A stretch of 64,000 bases of DNA from Flavobacteriales bacterium (GCA_016717305.1 JADKFY010000006.1:62001-126000); one strand, 5' to 3'. Counted from the first letter of the stretch, positions 46,389 through 55,743 are shown. Numbers and translations are program-made. Notes: generated by a model not told the origin, from the letters alone.

Positions 46389-46509
46389 TTGGGCAAAGAT
46401 CGCATGTTGTCCCGCCCGAATGTATTTTCGCGCCGCTTTCCCAGTTTGCCGTTGATCATAAATGGCGTTGGGAAGCGCACCACAAACGGAATTTGCCTTG
46501 TGGAATTGA

Positions 46510-46599
46510 GGAGAGGTGGCAGAGCGGTTGAATGCGGCGGTCTTGAAAACCGCTTTACTCGAAAGGGTAACGGGGGTTCGAATCCCTCCCTCTCCGCCA
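46510..46599 (+). tRNA. tRNA-Ser (anticodon UGA)
   Basis: 90-base class II tRNA with encoded CCA. Acceptor GGAGAGG/CCTCTCC, anticodon stem GCGGT/ACCGC with loop CTTGAAA (anticodon TGA), a long variable arm (TTTACTCGAAAGGGTAAC) and T arm GGGGG-TTCGAAT-CCCTC. A terminator follows at once. Confidence 0.96.
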
Positions 46600-46627
46600 A
46601 CGCCGCTGCGAAGCGGCGTTCCTTTTT
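46599..46627 (+). terminator. Terminator of the tRNA-Ser gene
   Basis: Perfect nine-base stem AACGCCGCT/AGCGGCGTT with a GCGA loop and a following CCTTTTT run. Confidence 0.9.
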
Positions 46628-46914
46628 GCTTGGACAAGGTGGAGCGTGCTCCAAACCTTGTTCGGGGAAAAGGAACATGGGCGCGAAGCGAGCCGAGGCG
46701 TTGAAGCCTCCCTCTTCGGGATAGCGCACCTCGGGCGACCCTTACCGGCTCAGCCAGCGTCGATATGAACTGGCGGGTGCGCGCAGTTGCAACACTCCAA
46801 GTGGAACAGTGCACGAACCGACCGAGTTGATCCGTTCAGATCTGCACCGGACTCGGGATCCAGCAACGGTACATTCCGTGCAGCGACCGGCTTCGAGCCC
46901 ATCGCAATTGGTCT
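46628..46914. other. Non-coding stretch with hairpins after tRNA-Ser
   Basis: No gene is convincing here. A hairpin at 46634-46661 (ACAAGGT-GGAGC / GCTCC-ACCTTGT) and a GAGGC...GCCTC stem near 46694-46709 stand out. They may be tRNA-processing leftovers or repeat units. Open frames crossing this part end as non-conserved extensions of neighbours. Confidence 0.4.
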
Positions 46915-46922
46915 TAACTTTG
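46915..46922 (+). promoter_or_regulatory. -7 element (TAACTTTG) for the GWxTD gene
   Basis: TAACTTTG ends five bases before the ATG at 46928, so transcription starting about seven bases downstream of the box would begin at the start codon. It supports the shorter start and suggests a leaderless mRNA. Confidence 0.45.
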
Positions 46923-46927
46923 TGGTC

Positions 46928-48388
46928 ATGCGTTTTACAGCAGTTCTAGGTTCTATGGCTTTGGCGTTGATGCCATCGTTCGGGACTTTTGCGATATTGG
47001 ACCTCGTGGTCGAGGCAAAGACCTTTCACGATCCCGGTTCCAAGGCCCGTGTGGAAGTGAACATGGCCTTCCTTGCAGGGACCATGGAAAACGCCATGAA
47101 CGAGCGTGGTTTTATGCAGAATAGTGTGGAAGTGCTCACGTTGATCGAACAGAACGGGGTCGTGATCGCATTCGGAAAGACCACGGTATCGGGTCCGGAG
47201 CGAACCGACAGTACACAGGTTGACCTATTACACCAGGAATTCTTCTCACTGGCGCCGGGCGCCTACGACCTCACCGTTGAGGCATATGACCTGGGCTCCA
47301 CGGATACCACAAAGGCCCGTTATGCGGCTCCTCTGGTCGTGGGAGAACTGTCTGCGGGAGTTTCTGTTTCGGATATCCTTTTCGCCGAGCGCATAGTTCC
47401 CACAGATGATCCAACGCGTTCCAAATTCGGTTATGAGGCCGTTCCATTGATCAGCGATTACTTCCCTGCTATGATCGGAAAACTGAACGTTTATGCCGAA
47501 GTCTACGGCACCGATAAACGATTCGGCACCGACAGCCTGTTCCTCTTGAGCTATGCCGTTCAGAATTTCGAAACGAAGAAGGTCTTCGGACCTTTCAAGC
47601 GGAGCCTGCGCGAAAAGGGAAGACCGATCGTGCCCATTATGGCCGAATTCGATATTGCCCAATTGCCTTCAGGGAACTACATCGTATTGATCGAGGTCCG
47701 GGACCGCGCAGGTGAGTTGGTGGCCGAACGTGAACAGTTCTTCCAGCGCAACAACCCCGTATCCTACAGCTATGACCTGCAAAGTCTGGATAACCTGGAT
47801 CTCGAGGGAAAATTCTCTGGAGCGTTCAGCAACGCGGATAGTCTTGCGGAACATATTGCCAGTCTTGGACCCATTGCCGCTCAGTTGGAACGCAAGATCA
47901 TAGCCGACCGGTACAAGGACCATGATCTGGACCTGATGAAGCGATTCTTCTACAGTTTTTGGGCCAACAGGAGCGCTGACCCCGAGCAAGCTTGGGCCGT
48001 ATACCACGCCGAAGTGATGAAAGTGAACAGGCTTTACGGATGCCGGATCCAAAAGGGATATGCCTCCGATCGCGGGCGCATCTATCTCCAATACGGACCT
48101 CCGAACACCGAGATGAACCGCTTCAATGAAATGGATACCTACCCGTATACCATCTGGCATTATTACCGGGCAGGGAAATACACGAACCGACGTTTCGTTT
48201 TCTACCAGCCCGACCTGATCTCGAACTGCATGCAATTGTTGCACAGTGAAGTGCCGGGAGAACCGCAAAACGCCCAGTGGAACCAGATCCTGCACTCACG
48301 GAACACGGCCCTCAAGGATGTTCAGGTCGCTCCGGTCAATACCCTTGGTGGAGAGAGGGCAAATGAATTCTTCGAGCAACCGCGTTGA
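46928..48388 (+). CDS. GWxTD domain-containing secreted protein
   Basis: 486 residues with a signal peptide (LGSMALALMPSFGTFA). The first 300 residues are beta-rich (Ig-like) modules, and the C-terminal 170 form the GWxTD domain of Bacteroidota: FFYSFWANRSADPEQAWAVY, YGCRIQKGYASDRGRIYLQYG, PYTIWHYYRAGKYTNRRFVFY. The GWxTD signature itself reads FWANRSADP. The function is unknown; it is often found near gliding/T9SS or envelope genes. A following GT2 gene is 39 bases downstream on the same strand. Confidence 0.85.
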   Translation: MRFTAVLGSMALALMPSFGTFAILDLVVEAKTFHDPGSKARVEVNMAFLAGTMENAMNERGFMQNSVEVLTLIEQNGVVIAFGKTTVSGPERTDSTQVDLLHQEFFSLAPGAYDLTVEAYDLGSTDTTKARYAAPLVVGELSAGVSVSDILFAERIVPTDDPTRSKFGYEAVPLISDYFPAMIGKLNVYAEVYGTDKRFGTDSLFLLSYAVQNFETKKVFGPFKRSLREKGRPIVPIMAEFDIAQLPSGNYIVLIEVRDRAGELVAEREQFFQRNNPVSYSYDLQSLDNLDLEGKFSGAFSNADSLAEHIASLGPIAAQLERKIIADRYKDHDLDLMKRFFYSFWANRSADPEQAWAVYHAEVMKVNRLYGCRIQKGYASDRGRIYLQYGPPNTEMNRFNEMDTYPYTIWHYYRAGKYTNRRFVFYQPDLISNCMQLLHSEVPGEPQNAQWNQILHSRNTALKDVQVAPVNTLGGERANEFFEQPR

Positions 48389-48427
48389 CCCCATCCACTT
48401 CCTTGTGCGATCTTCGTCGCCTTTGGC

Positions 48428-49453
48428 ATGCGAACGGCGGTGATCATCCTCAATTGGAACGGAAAGAATTGGCTGGACAAGTTCCTCGCCACGGTGGTGC
48501 AACACTCACCCGAAGTAGAGGTCATTGTTGCGGATAATGGCTCAACGGACGGCTCCTTGGAGTGGCTCAATGAGTTCCATCCGAACGTGCGTGCGATCCA
48601 GCTAACGGAGAACCATGGCTTTGCGGGTGGATATAACCTTGCTCTTGCCCAAGTGGACGCGGAGCGTTACGTACTTCTGAATTCCGACGTGGAAGTTACT
48701 CCAGGTTGGTTGGTCGGTATTGGGGATTACATGGATCGCCATCCGGAAATGGCCGCGTGCCAGCCAAAGGTGCTCTCCCACCACGAGCCAGGTCACTTTG
48801 AACATGCTGGCGCCGCTGGTGGTTTCATAGATCGCAATGGATATCCGTTCTGTAGGGGCCGGATCTTCGAGATCACGGAGAAGGACTCAGGGCAGTTCGA
48901 CGATGAACAGGAGATCTTTTGGGCCACTGGGGCGTGTATGATGATACGCGCCGATGCCTTTCGAGAAGCCGGCGGTTTTGATGCCGATCTGTTCGCCCAC
49001 ATGGAAGAGATCGACCTGTGTTGGAGATTGCGCCGGACCGGTTGGCGCATCGGCTATACCAGCAATGCCGTGGTAAAGCACGTGGGCGGCGGATCATTGG
49101 GCTATGGAAGCCCACGCAAAACGTATCTGAACTTCCGCAATAGCCTGATCGTGCTTACGAAGAACTTGCACACTGGTTGGTTTTGGTGGTGGCTGTTCCG
49201 GCGGCTCGTCCTCGATGGATTCGCTGCCATGAAATTCCTACTCGAAGGGCATGCCGCTCATGCCTGGGAAGTTGGCCGAGCCCATCGCCATTTCTTCTAT
49301 CGTTTACCGCATGTGTTGCGTCAACGAAAAGCATTGCTCCTAACTGAAAGAAACCCCAACCTTACGGGGATGTACCACCGCAGCATTGCCTACGATCGAT
49401 TTATTCTCGGTTGGAAGAGCTTTGCTCAGTTGGACAAGGAGGCGTTCCGTTGA
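48428..49453 (+). CDS. Family 2 glycosyltransferase
   Basis: 341 residues. GT-A fold: AVIILNWNGKNWLDKFL, IVADNGSTDGSLEW, ENHGFAGGYNLALAQ, LLNSDVEVTPGWL (DxD-like SDV), the acceptor-side ACMMIRADAF and HMEEIDLCWRLRRTGW. No C-terminal membrane segment is clear apart from a hydrophobic W-rich stretch (WFWWWLFRRLVL) near 245. It probably transfers a sugar in surface polysaccharide or lipid glycan synthesis. It converges on aroQ with only three bases between stops. Confidence 0.92.
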   Translation: MRTAVIILNWNGKNWLDKFLATVVQHSPEVEVIVADNGSTDGSLEWLNEFHPNVRAIQLTENHGFAGGYNLALAQVDAERYVLLNSDVEVTPGWLVGIGDYMDRHPEMAACQPKVLSHHEPGHFEHAGAAGGFIDRNGYPFCRGRIFEITEKDSGQFDDEQEIFWATGACMMIRADAFREAGGFDADLFAHMEEIDLCWRLRRTGWRIGYTSNAVVKHVGGGSLGYGSPRKTYLNFRNSLIVLTKNLHTGWFWWWLFRRLVLDGFAAMKFLLEGHAAHAWEVGRAHRHFFYRLPHVLRQRKALLLTERNPNLTGMYHRSIAYDRFILGWKSFAQLDKEAFR

Positions 49454-49456
49454 AGG

Positions 49457-49885
49457 CTATCCGTTGCTCCTGTCCAGCAAGTATTGCACAGCCAACGAAT
49501 ATCCTTCCAGACCAAAGCCCGAAATAACACCAGCGCAAACCGCCCCCGTGACCGTGTTGTGCCGGAAGTCTTCACGAGCGTGGATGTTGCTGATGTGGAC
49601 CTCGACCACGGGTTTGACCACCACCGCTATTGAATCACGCAAGGCAGCACTCGTATGGGAGTATCCCGCAGCATTCAAAATGATGCCGTCATGATCGACC
49701 CCAGCTTCCCGCAATACACGCACCAGGACACCTTCCTCATTGCTTTGCGTGTAAGTGAACTCCTCTTCCGGGTAGCGTTTGCGCAATTCGACCAGATAGT
49801 CCTCGAAGGATCGGTGACCGTACATTGCAGGTTCGCGTGTGCCTAGCAGATCAAGGTTCGGGCCGTTGATGATGTGTATGCGCAT
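49457..49885 (-). CDS. aroQ: Type II 3-dehydroquinate dehydratase
   Basis: 142 residues, the typical size. It removes water from 3-dehydroquinate in the shikimate pathway. Signature blocks: IINGPNLDLLGTREPAMYG (with the catalytic Tyr), QSNEEGVLVRVLREAG, GIILNAAGYSHTSAALRD, VVEVHISNIHAREDFRH and GVISGFGLEGYSLAVQYL. Start 49885 gives the family N-terminus MRIHI. Divergent from xerD, 124 bases away. Confidence 0.96.
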   Translation of the reverse strand: MRIHIINGPNLDLLGTREPAMYGHRSFEDYLVELRKRYPEEEFTYTQSNEEGVLVRVLREAGVDHDGIILNAAGYSHTSAALRDSIAVVVKPVVEVHISNIHAREDFRHNTVTGAVCAGVISGFGLEGYSLAVQYLLDRSNG

Positions 49886-50009
49886 GGTCCTTTCGGTGGC
49901 TAAGGTCGGTAGCAGGATCGAAACGATCACCATTGGTTTGAACACACACCCGTTCGCACTGAATCACGGTGGCCGGATCAACGAACCCATTCCATTTGAC
50001 CTTTGCTGA

Positions 50010-50927
50010 ATGACTTGGCAGAACGCGATCACTGATCTGCGAATGCATCTGAAGCTGGAGCGTTCCCTCAGCGACCGTACCGTGGAGGCCTATCTGCGCG
50101 ATGTAGGGAAACTTCGATCCTTCGCGGAACAGCAAGCTCCTCCCCTGTTGCCCACCGCAATTGGTCTGGATGATCTCCAGGCCTTCATTACCGATGCAGC
50201 GAAGAAAGGGTTGAGCGCCACCAGTCAAGCGCGTTTGTTGAGTGCAGTACGCGGGTTCTACCGCAGCCTGATGCGCGAACGGTCGATCACTGAGGATCCA
50301 ACGGAATTACTGGAAAGTCCCCGAACCGCTCGCAAGCTCCCGATCTTCTTGAGCGTGGACGAGATCGAATTGCTCATGAAGGCCATCGATATGTCCAAAC
50401 CGCTGGCCCACCGCGATGCCGCTATGATCGAAACGCTGTACAGTTGCGGGTTGCGCGTGAGCGAGCTTTGTGGTCTTCGCAGGTCCTGGTTGCATTTTGA
50501 TGATGGCTTCGTGAAAGTGGTCGGCAAGGGCGATAAGGAAAGGCTTGTCCCCATTGGTCCATTCGCCATGCGACAGATCACCATTTGGATCGAGCAGGAA
50601 CGTCCGCGATTGAATGTTAGGCCGGATGCGGACGACCACGTTTTCTTGAATGCTCGGGGCGGGCCGCTTTCACGCATGGCCGTGTTCTCTTTGGTAAAAC
50701 GATTGGCTGTGAAGGCCGGAATCCGAAAGTCCATCGGACCGCATACGTTCAGGCATTCATTCGCAACGCATTTGGTGGAGGGAGGTGCCGACCTGCGCGC
50801 GGTACAAGAGATGTTGGGTCACGCCAGCATTACTACTACTGAGATCTATACGCACTTGGATCGTGAATACCTACGCAGCAACATCCTGCAATTCCATCCA
50901 CGATCGGGGAGGACTGCGCGGAGTTAG
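50010..50927 (+). CDS. xerD: Tyrosine recombinase XerD-like
   Basis: 305 residues. Resolves chromosome dimers at dif with its partner. N-terminal SAM-like DNA-binding domain (LRMHLKLERSLSDRTVEAYLRD) and catalytic residues R149 (SCGLRVSELCGL), K173 (VGKGDKERLVPI), H245 and R248 (HTFRHSFATHL), H271 (MLGHASITTTEIY) and Y280. All six catalytic residues are present. The single chromosomal position and length favour XerD over an integrase, and no phage or element genes are nearby. Confidence 0.92.
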   Translation: MTWQNAITDLRMHLKLERSLSDRTVEAYLRDVGKLRSFAEQQAPPLLPTAIGLDDLQAFITDAAKKGLSATSQARLLSAVRGFYRSLMRERSITEDPTELLESPRTARKLPIFLSVDEIELLMKAIDMSKPLAHRDAAMIETLYSCGLRVSELCGLRRSWLHFDDGFVKVVGKGDKERLVPIGPFAMRQITIWIEQERPRLNVRPDADDHVFLNARGGPLSRMAVFSLVKRLAVKAGIRKSIGPHTFRHSFATHLVEGGADLRAVQEMLGHASITTTEIYTHLDREYLRSNILQFHPRSGRTARS

Positions 50928-50930
50928 GAC

Positions 50931-51668
50931 CTAGTACAATTGCACGCGTTTCCTGTTCCCCACGTATACACCCGGAGCAGGCTGACCTTGGATCGATCGG
51001 CCCAATACATCGACCACGTTCTGGTTGGTGTTCAGGTCCCGTTGGAAATTCTCAGCAATGCCCACGTTGATCGCACTACACGGACTCGCGACTACTCGTA
51101 TAGCGTCCAATTGCCAATCTCCAGAACCACCTTGGTATGCCTGAAGACGGATCTGAAGTGCGGCTATACCTCCTTCCACGGCCGGATCCAAACAACCAAG
51201 GTCCGTTACCACGCTTTCTTGGTACTGCTGGGTCACTTCCACATCGCTCACCATCTCCGATGCTTGTGCAGGATTGCGGGCATAGGAAATGCGCAGTCGT
51301 TGTGGGCCGTCCGGAGAACGTCGATGCCGAACTACGATGCTATCGATCTGTAGTGGCTCCAATGCAAATGCAGAAAGTCCGACCCACACTGTGGGTTGAG
51401 CTTCCATCGGCCATCCTTCTGTGTACACCGCATTATCAGCAATAGAGATGGGATGCGGACAGGTGGAGATACCGGTCCACACAACATTTGTCCCAATGAA
51501 AATGGGAGAACCTTCATCCGGCAAGTTGCATGCGGAACAGCCGTTTGCGCAGCTCAAGTATTGTTCGCACGGCAGGTTCAACCATTCATAGTCCAAAGTC
51601 TGGGCCATGCTTTCTGTACAAAACAACCACCCGAAGGCAACAATGGAGAGTAGTGGATAACGGTTCAT
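50931..51668 (-). CDS. Secreted protein with short T9SS-like tail
   Basis: 245 residues with a signal peptide (LSIVAFGWLFCTESMAQ). The mature part is cysteine-containing and beta-rich (CEQYLSCANGCSACNLPDEG near the N-terminus). The C-terminal 30 residues (VVDVLGRSIQGQPAPGVYV, ending RVQLY) resemble the last strands of a T9SS type A domain, but the first strands are shorter than usual. It is probably exported and of unknown role. Convergent with xerD with three bases between stops. Confidence 0.75.
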   Translation of the reverse strand: MNRYPLLSIVAFGWLFCTESMAQTLDYEWLNLPCEQYLSCANGCSACNLPDEGSPIFIGTNVVWTGISTCPHPISIADNAVYTEGWPMEAQPTVWVGLSAFALEPLQIDSIVVRHRRSPDGPQRLRISYARNPAQASEMVSDVEVTQQYQESVVTDLGCLDPAVEGGIAALQIRLQAYQGGSGDWQLDAIRVVASPCSAINVGIAENFQRDLNTNQNVVDVLGRSIQGQPAPGVYVGNRKRVQLY

Positions 51669-51783
51669 TCAACGGTGGGAACAAACCGTCTATGGTTTGT
51701 TGTGACGCTGATACGGCCACGCAAGCCCAGATGTTACACCAGATATGGAACCGTTCCCGAGAAGAAAATGGCGATGGCGTCGT

Positions 51784-52821
51784 TCAACTTGGACCCAACA
51801 ACGACGCAAGGTGACGTTCCATGACAGACCCCATGCTATCCAATTCAAGAAAGCCTTTGTCCTTGTGCCAAGTGGCCAATTCAGTGGCCAATTCACGCGT
51901 ATTGGCCTGCGTGGAGATGGTATCGGTGCGCATGACCGCGAACAACTGTTCCAATTCCTCTTTTGCGAGTTTCTGCCGTTTACGTAGGAGGGCCCGCTCC
52001 TCTGAACGGTACTGTTCAACGGTCTCCAGTGATATCGTCTGCTCCGCATAACGCACGAACGGAAGATTCTCCTTGTAGAATTGCGGCAAGTAGATCCGCA
52101 CCCGGCCCTCAAAGCACTGCTGGTCAAAATCAATGCTTCTCAACCTGTATTGCACCTGATCGAAATCCTGGATCACATCGACCACGAAGTTGTACGCGCG
52201 CATATCGCCCAGTAGGCGTACGAAACACCGCTCGTTGAACTTAACGAATTCCTTGCTTAACCGCACCGGGTTCAAGTGTCCGCCACCGAAGCGTTCAGGG
52301 TCCTTGATGAACTCATCCCCAGGAACACCGATGATATGTTCCTCTACTAACGTATTGCCGTCGACCAGATAATTGATCCTGTTGGGACTGAGCATATGTT
52401 CGAGCTCCAACCCATATACCCGACTGGAATCGGCCTTCTTGATGTAGAAGTAATCGTGGTTGTCGTTGATCTGGTTAAGCACCTTGATCCGGAACGGTTG
52501 ACTGTTCCCGTATGCGCAAAAGTCAATGCTGGCCACTCCCAAGTAATCGATCTTGCGCCCGTCCGCAATGAGCAATTGGTAGATCTCGATCAATCGCGCC
52601 TGCATATCACGCATTTCTCCAGGCCTCAGAAGAACGGTCTGCCAAAGTGTAGCGTGGCCCAACCGATCCACCTGTGGCATTAACCCGTCCCAACGCAGAA
52701 GATCGTCATACTGCAAGGGCAATGCAACCGATCTTCCTTGCTCGTTGAGATACGCCCGCAGTCCATCCTGCACATTATAGTGAGGTTTCTTCCGATCAAT
52801 GTGGTTCAGCTGATCGCCCAT
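51784..52821 (-). CDS. Protein of unknown family with kinase-fold-like motifs
   Basis: 345 residues. I do not recognise the family. Motif reading suggests a protein-kinase-like or phosphotransferase fold: a lysine in FRIKVLNQI, an acidic helix LELEHML, a hinge-like YLVDGNTLVEEHIIG, a catalytic-loop-like LLGDMRAYNFVVDV (GDxxxxN) and a metal-binding SIDFDQQ (DFG-like). The C-terminal 80 residues are coiled-coil-like (EERALLRKRQKLAKEELEQL). No signal peptide. It starts beside the T9SS M1 peptidase gene (same strand, three bases away). Function unknown. Confidence 0.78.
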   Translation of the reverse strand: MGDQLNHIDRKKPHYNVQDGLRAYLNEQGRSVALPLQYDDLLRWDGLMPQVDRLGHATLWQTVLLRPGEMRDMQARLIEIYQLLIADGRKIDYLGVASIDFCAYGNSQPFRIKVLNQINDNHDYFYIKKADSSRVYGLELEHMLSPNRINYLVDGNTLVEEHIIGVPGDEFIKDPERFGGGHLNPVRLSKEFVKFNERCFVRLLGDMRAYNFVVDVIQDFDQVQYRLRSIDFDQQCFEGRVRIYLPQFYKENLPFVRYAEQTISLETVEQYRSEERALLRKRQKLAKEELEQLFAVMRTDTISTQANTRELATELATWHKDKGFLELDSMGSVMERHLASLLGPS

Positions 52822-52824
52822 TGA

Positions 52825-55263
52825 TCAGCGGACCACTTGGAACCGCTTTTCCGTGCGGAATGCCCCATGCGCATCCTTGATCCGAAGCATGTAACTACCC
52901 GGTGCTAATCCGGAAATGTCCAATGAATGATCCACTCGATGGTCGACCACTATGGTTCCACGTCGCACAAAACGACCGTCCATGTCATGGATATCGCACC
53001 ACAAGGTCGCTTGCCCATCGAAACGACCGAGCAAGTGGAGATATTCGGAGGCTGGAACAGGTGCCAGTGTTAGCATCATTTCGCTATCAGGCCCATCGGA
53101 AATAGCCACAGTAGTATTGTACTTTCCGAAGGTGTACTGCCCTTTCCGAAGGCTGTCCAAGGTGATGAAGCCATTCCCGTTCGTCAGGCTCCCTGCGGTC
53201 AATGTCTGATGATCGAACAGCGCCCATGGGTCTTGTGGAGTGGCCCGATATAACACAGCAGCCCCGCTCTCATTGGTTCCGAACAGATCATGATCGAACT
53301 CGTTCGCATTTCCACCGCGGTAGAACAATCGCGCCCCGAGCACGGTTCCTTCCGGCCATAAACCGTCCACATTCCAGTAGTGCGTGTTGCTAAGCGCTGC
53401 TACCTCCGGTCCGGATACCAGCTGATCCGGTCCCGACCACATGTGGTCCACACGGAACAAGGTCGTATCCACCAGTTGCGTGTCATAGACCCTGAAATCC
53501 GTGTACGGTATCAGATTCACTACGGAAACACCCGGTATCATTTCGTACTCCGCGTCCATTCGCGCTTGGTTCAGTTTGGCATAGCGGTTCAACACCACCA
53601 TGGCAGGAACAAAGGGTACTTCCAATTCCACAGTGGTCTGTTCTCCACTTGCGACGACCTCTTGATCGTTCACCTCCCCGTTCGCTGAAATGAAAGTAAC
53701 GTCCAACGGTACTTCTTCGTGGTAGACCGAAGTGCCTCTCAACTTTTGTCCGATCAATAGGGTGACTTCGGAAGGGCCGCTTGTGCCTTGTACCTGTATA
53801 TCGCGCACTTCAAATGCTGCAAACCCCGGGGCGAATACCCACGCATCGAAGAACGGGTCAAGGTCCTGACCGCTTTGCGCTTCCAATGCTTCCTTGAACC
53901 CCGTTGAGGTTATGGTGGTGTTCGCCAGGTCCTGTTGGATCCCTGACATCGCTTCACGGAACGGGATGTCTCCCATGTATCCGCGCAGGTTGTGCATGAC
54001 CGAGGCCCCTTTGTAATAGGTATGTGTGCCGTAGATGTATTCATCCGGCATAGGCGATAATGCTTGGAATCCGCCATCGTTGATGTGGGCTTGGCCGAGA
54101 ACATAGAGCTGATTGTCCTTCACGGCACGCTCCAACCCTTCGTGCCCTCCCAACCATTCAGAAACCAAGTGCCCGGTGTATTCCGCTGGCCCTTCCTTCA
54201 ACCACATGTCATTGTGTATGTGCGGCGTTACGACATCCCCCCACCAATGGTGTCCCAGTTCATGGCTGTAGAGGTCCTGGTTGCCATCATCCGGTTGTGA
54301 TGTCATGAATTCCGGATAGGCCACATTGGTGGGAATTTCCAAGGCACCATCCGTGGTGATCACGTATCCGATCCTATCGTAGGCATAGGGCCCATACCAA
54401 AACTCGCAGGCATCAATGGCGGCACCCAAGTTGCCGAAGCGTGCAACCATGTTTCCGAAGTTGGCCGGTTTCGCCGTCAACCGCACTGGCATATCACCGT
54501 TCGCTCCGATGTGCACATAATTGGTATCCACATAATCAGCAACTGCAACGGCACTTAGATGTGTAGGGATCTGCTGCGGCAGATCGAAGGAGCGCACGAC
54601 GGTATCGCCTCCCAATTGGACCTCGCCCAAAAAGTTCCCTTGCCCATGGAGCCTATAATTCCCAGTGGTCTTCACATGGTAGGTGTAGGAAGCCCGTTCC
54701 ACAAAAGAATCGAAACACGGATACCAAACCTTGCCGAAGTTGGGTGGTATCGACGAGATCCCGATACCCAAGTTGTACATGTAGTTGCTTTGGAAATAGA
54801 AGCCACCCCATTCCGGATCGCGATGCGGTATGCCTTGATAATGCACGGTCAAAAGGTATTCCTGACCTTGCTGGACCGTTCCACCCAGATCAACGCGCAA
54901 ATACTGGCCATCGTTGCTGAACGCCAACGGACCAGTGGACCCGAGCACCGAATCCACTTGGAGTTGGAACAGATCGAAACGGATCGATCCTTGATCCGCC
55001 ATAAGTGGCACGAATGAAACCTCGGCAACTCCGTTCAATAGGCTCTGACCGTAACTGGACAGGTCCAACGAAAGGTCATAATGCAGAATATCGAATGTGT
55101 CACTTCTCGCGATCGTTCCATCGATCTCGGAGCGATCGTGCACAGATGAACCAATGATCGGTGCGTTGCGGAAGTAATGGCAACCGTAAGGGTTTGGTTG
55201 TCCATGAGCTGCAACACCGACCAGTACTAAGGTGATGAAATGCAAGGATCTTGTTCGAAGCAT
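52825..55263 (-). CDS. Secreted M1-family metallopeptidase with T9SS tail
   Basis: 812 residues. Signal peptide (LHFITLVLVGVAAHG), an N-terminal beta sandwich of aminopeptidase-N type, and a catalytic domain with the substrate-binding GALEI (306-310, variant of GAMEN), zinc motif HELGH (334-338) and third ligand E357 in WLKEGPAEY, exactly the HExxH-x18-E spacing. A C-terminal armadillo-like part is short; the protein ends with a T9SS type A tail (LAPVPASEYLHLLGR to EKRFQVVR). An extracellular aminopeptidase. The ATG at 55263 fits the signal peptide; upstream codons are not conserved-looking. Confidence 0.92.
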   Translation of the reverse strand: MLRTRSLHFITLVLVGVAAHGQPNPYGCHYFRNAPIIGSSVHDRSEIDGTIARSDTFDILHYDLSLDLSSYGQSLLNGVAEVSFVPLMADQGSIRFDLFQLQVDSVLGSTGPLAFSNDGQYLRVDLGGTVQQGQEYLLTVHYQGIPHRDPEWGGFYFQSNYMYNLGIGISSIPPNFGKVWYPCFDSFVERASYTYHVKTTGNYRLHGQGNFLGEVQLGGDTVVRSFDLPQQIPTHLSAVAVADYVDTNYVHIGANGDMPVRLTAKPANFGNMVARFGNLGAAIDACEFWYGPYAYDRIGYVITTDGALEIPTNVAYPEFMTSQPDDGNQDLYSHELGHHWWGDVVTPHIHNDMWLKEGPAEYTGHLVSEWLGGHEGLERAVKDNQLYVLGQAHINDGGFQALSPMPDEYIYGTHTYYKGASVMHNLRGYMGDIPFREAMSGIQQDLANTTITSTGFKEALEAQSGQDLDPFFDAWVFAPGFAAFEVRDIQVQGTSGPSEVTLLIGQKLRGTSVYHEEVPLDVTFISANGEVNDQEVVASGEQTTVELEVPFVPAMVVLNRYAKLNQARMDAEYEMIPGVSVVNLIPYTDFRVYDTQLVDTTLFRVDHMWSGPDQLVSGPEVAALSNTHYWNVDGLWPEGTVLGARLFYRGGNANEFDHDLFGTNESGAAVLYRATPQDPWALFDHQTLTAGSLTNGNGFITLDSLRKGQYTFGKYNTTVAISDGPDSEMMLTLAPVPASEYLHLLGRFDGQATLWCDIHDMDGRFVRRGTIVVDHRVDHSLDISGLAPGSYMLRIKDAHGAFRTEKRFQVVR

Positions 55264-55383
55264 GGTGCGCGATGTTCTATTGCGCCACAATCTACGATCG
55301 ATAGGGCACAAATAGATGGCAATGACCATTACACCTTGGGAAACCCAAGGATCATCCCCTATCCCAGGAAGCCTGTTCTGAAA

Positions 55384-55611
55384 CTACTTCTTGGCAGCGG
55401 CCTTCGCCGCTTTAGCGGGAGCTGCTGTCTTCGGTGCCGCCTTCTTCACAGCCTTGGGTGCTGCGGTCTTGGCCGGCTTAGCAGTTGCTGCTGCGGCAGC
55501 CATCTTCTTTTCCGTGGCTGCTTTGCGCTTTGCACGGGTGTTGCTGCTCTTAGCTACGGTCTTGCCGGTGCCACTGTTGCCTTTACGAAGGTTTGCGCGT
55601 CTGGTTGTCAT
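55384..55611 (-). CDS. Lys/Ala/Pro-rich basic protein (histone H1-like)
   Basis: 75 residues from the ATG at 55611. After MTTRRANLRKGNSGTGK the sequence is dominated by Ala, Lys, Pro and Thr in short repeats (AKPAKTAAPKAVKKAAPK). The composition is that of histone H1-like or nucleoid-associated tails found in Bacteroidota and Chlamydia; it should bind DNA or RNA non-specifically. Low-complexity sequence makes exact orthology impossible to state. Confidence 0.75.
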   Translation of the reverse strand: MTTRRANLRKGNSGTGKTVAKSSNTRAKRKAATEKKMAAAAATAKPAKTAAPKAVKKAAPKTAAPAKAAKAAAKK

Positions 55612-55686
55612 GTTCTTGCGAATGGGGCGCAAGCTATGCAAAGTGTTCCAGTGATGTGAATGGAAAAGCCAACTTGGATCGTGTTG

Positions 55687-55733
55687 ATACGAATGAACAA
55701 GGGCCACCCGAGGTGGCCCTTGTTCATTCGTAT
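55687..55733. terminator. 22-bp perfect hairpin between the basic protein and DUF3078 genes
   Basis: Arms 55687-55708 and 55712-55733 are perfect complements (22 pairs) around a three-base CGA loop. It is the longest perfect stem in the window. It lies just downstream of the DUF3078 gene (minus strand), whose transcript would end in this stem. There is no clear U run on that strand, so it could be a processing or stability element rather than a simple terminator. Confidence 0.6.
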
Positions 55734-55743
55734 TTGCACTTGG

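Noticed and set aside
50010..50927. An integrase of a mobile element
   Set aside because: Length, full XerD signature and housekeeping neighbours (aroQ) fit chromosomal XerD; there are no direct repeats or element genes.
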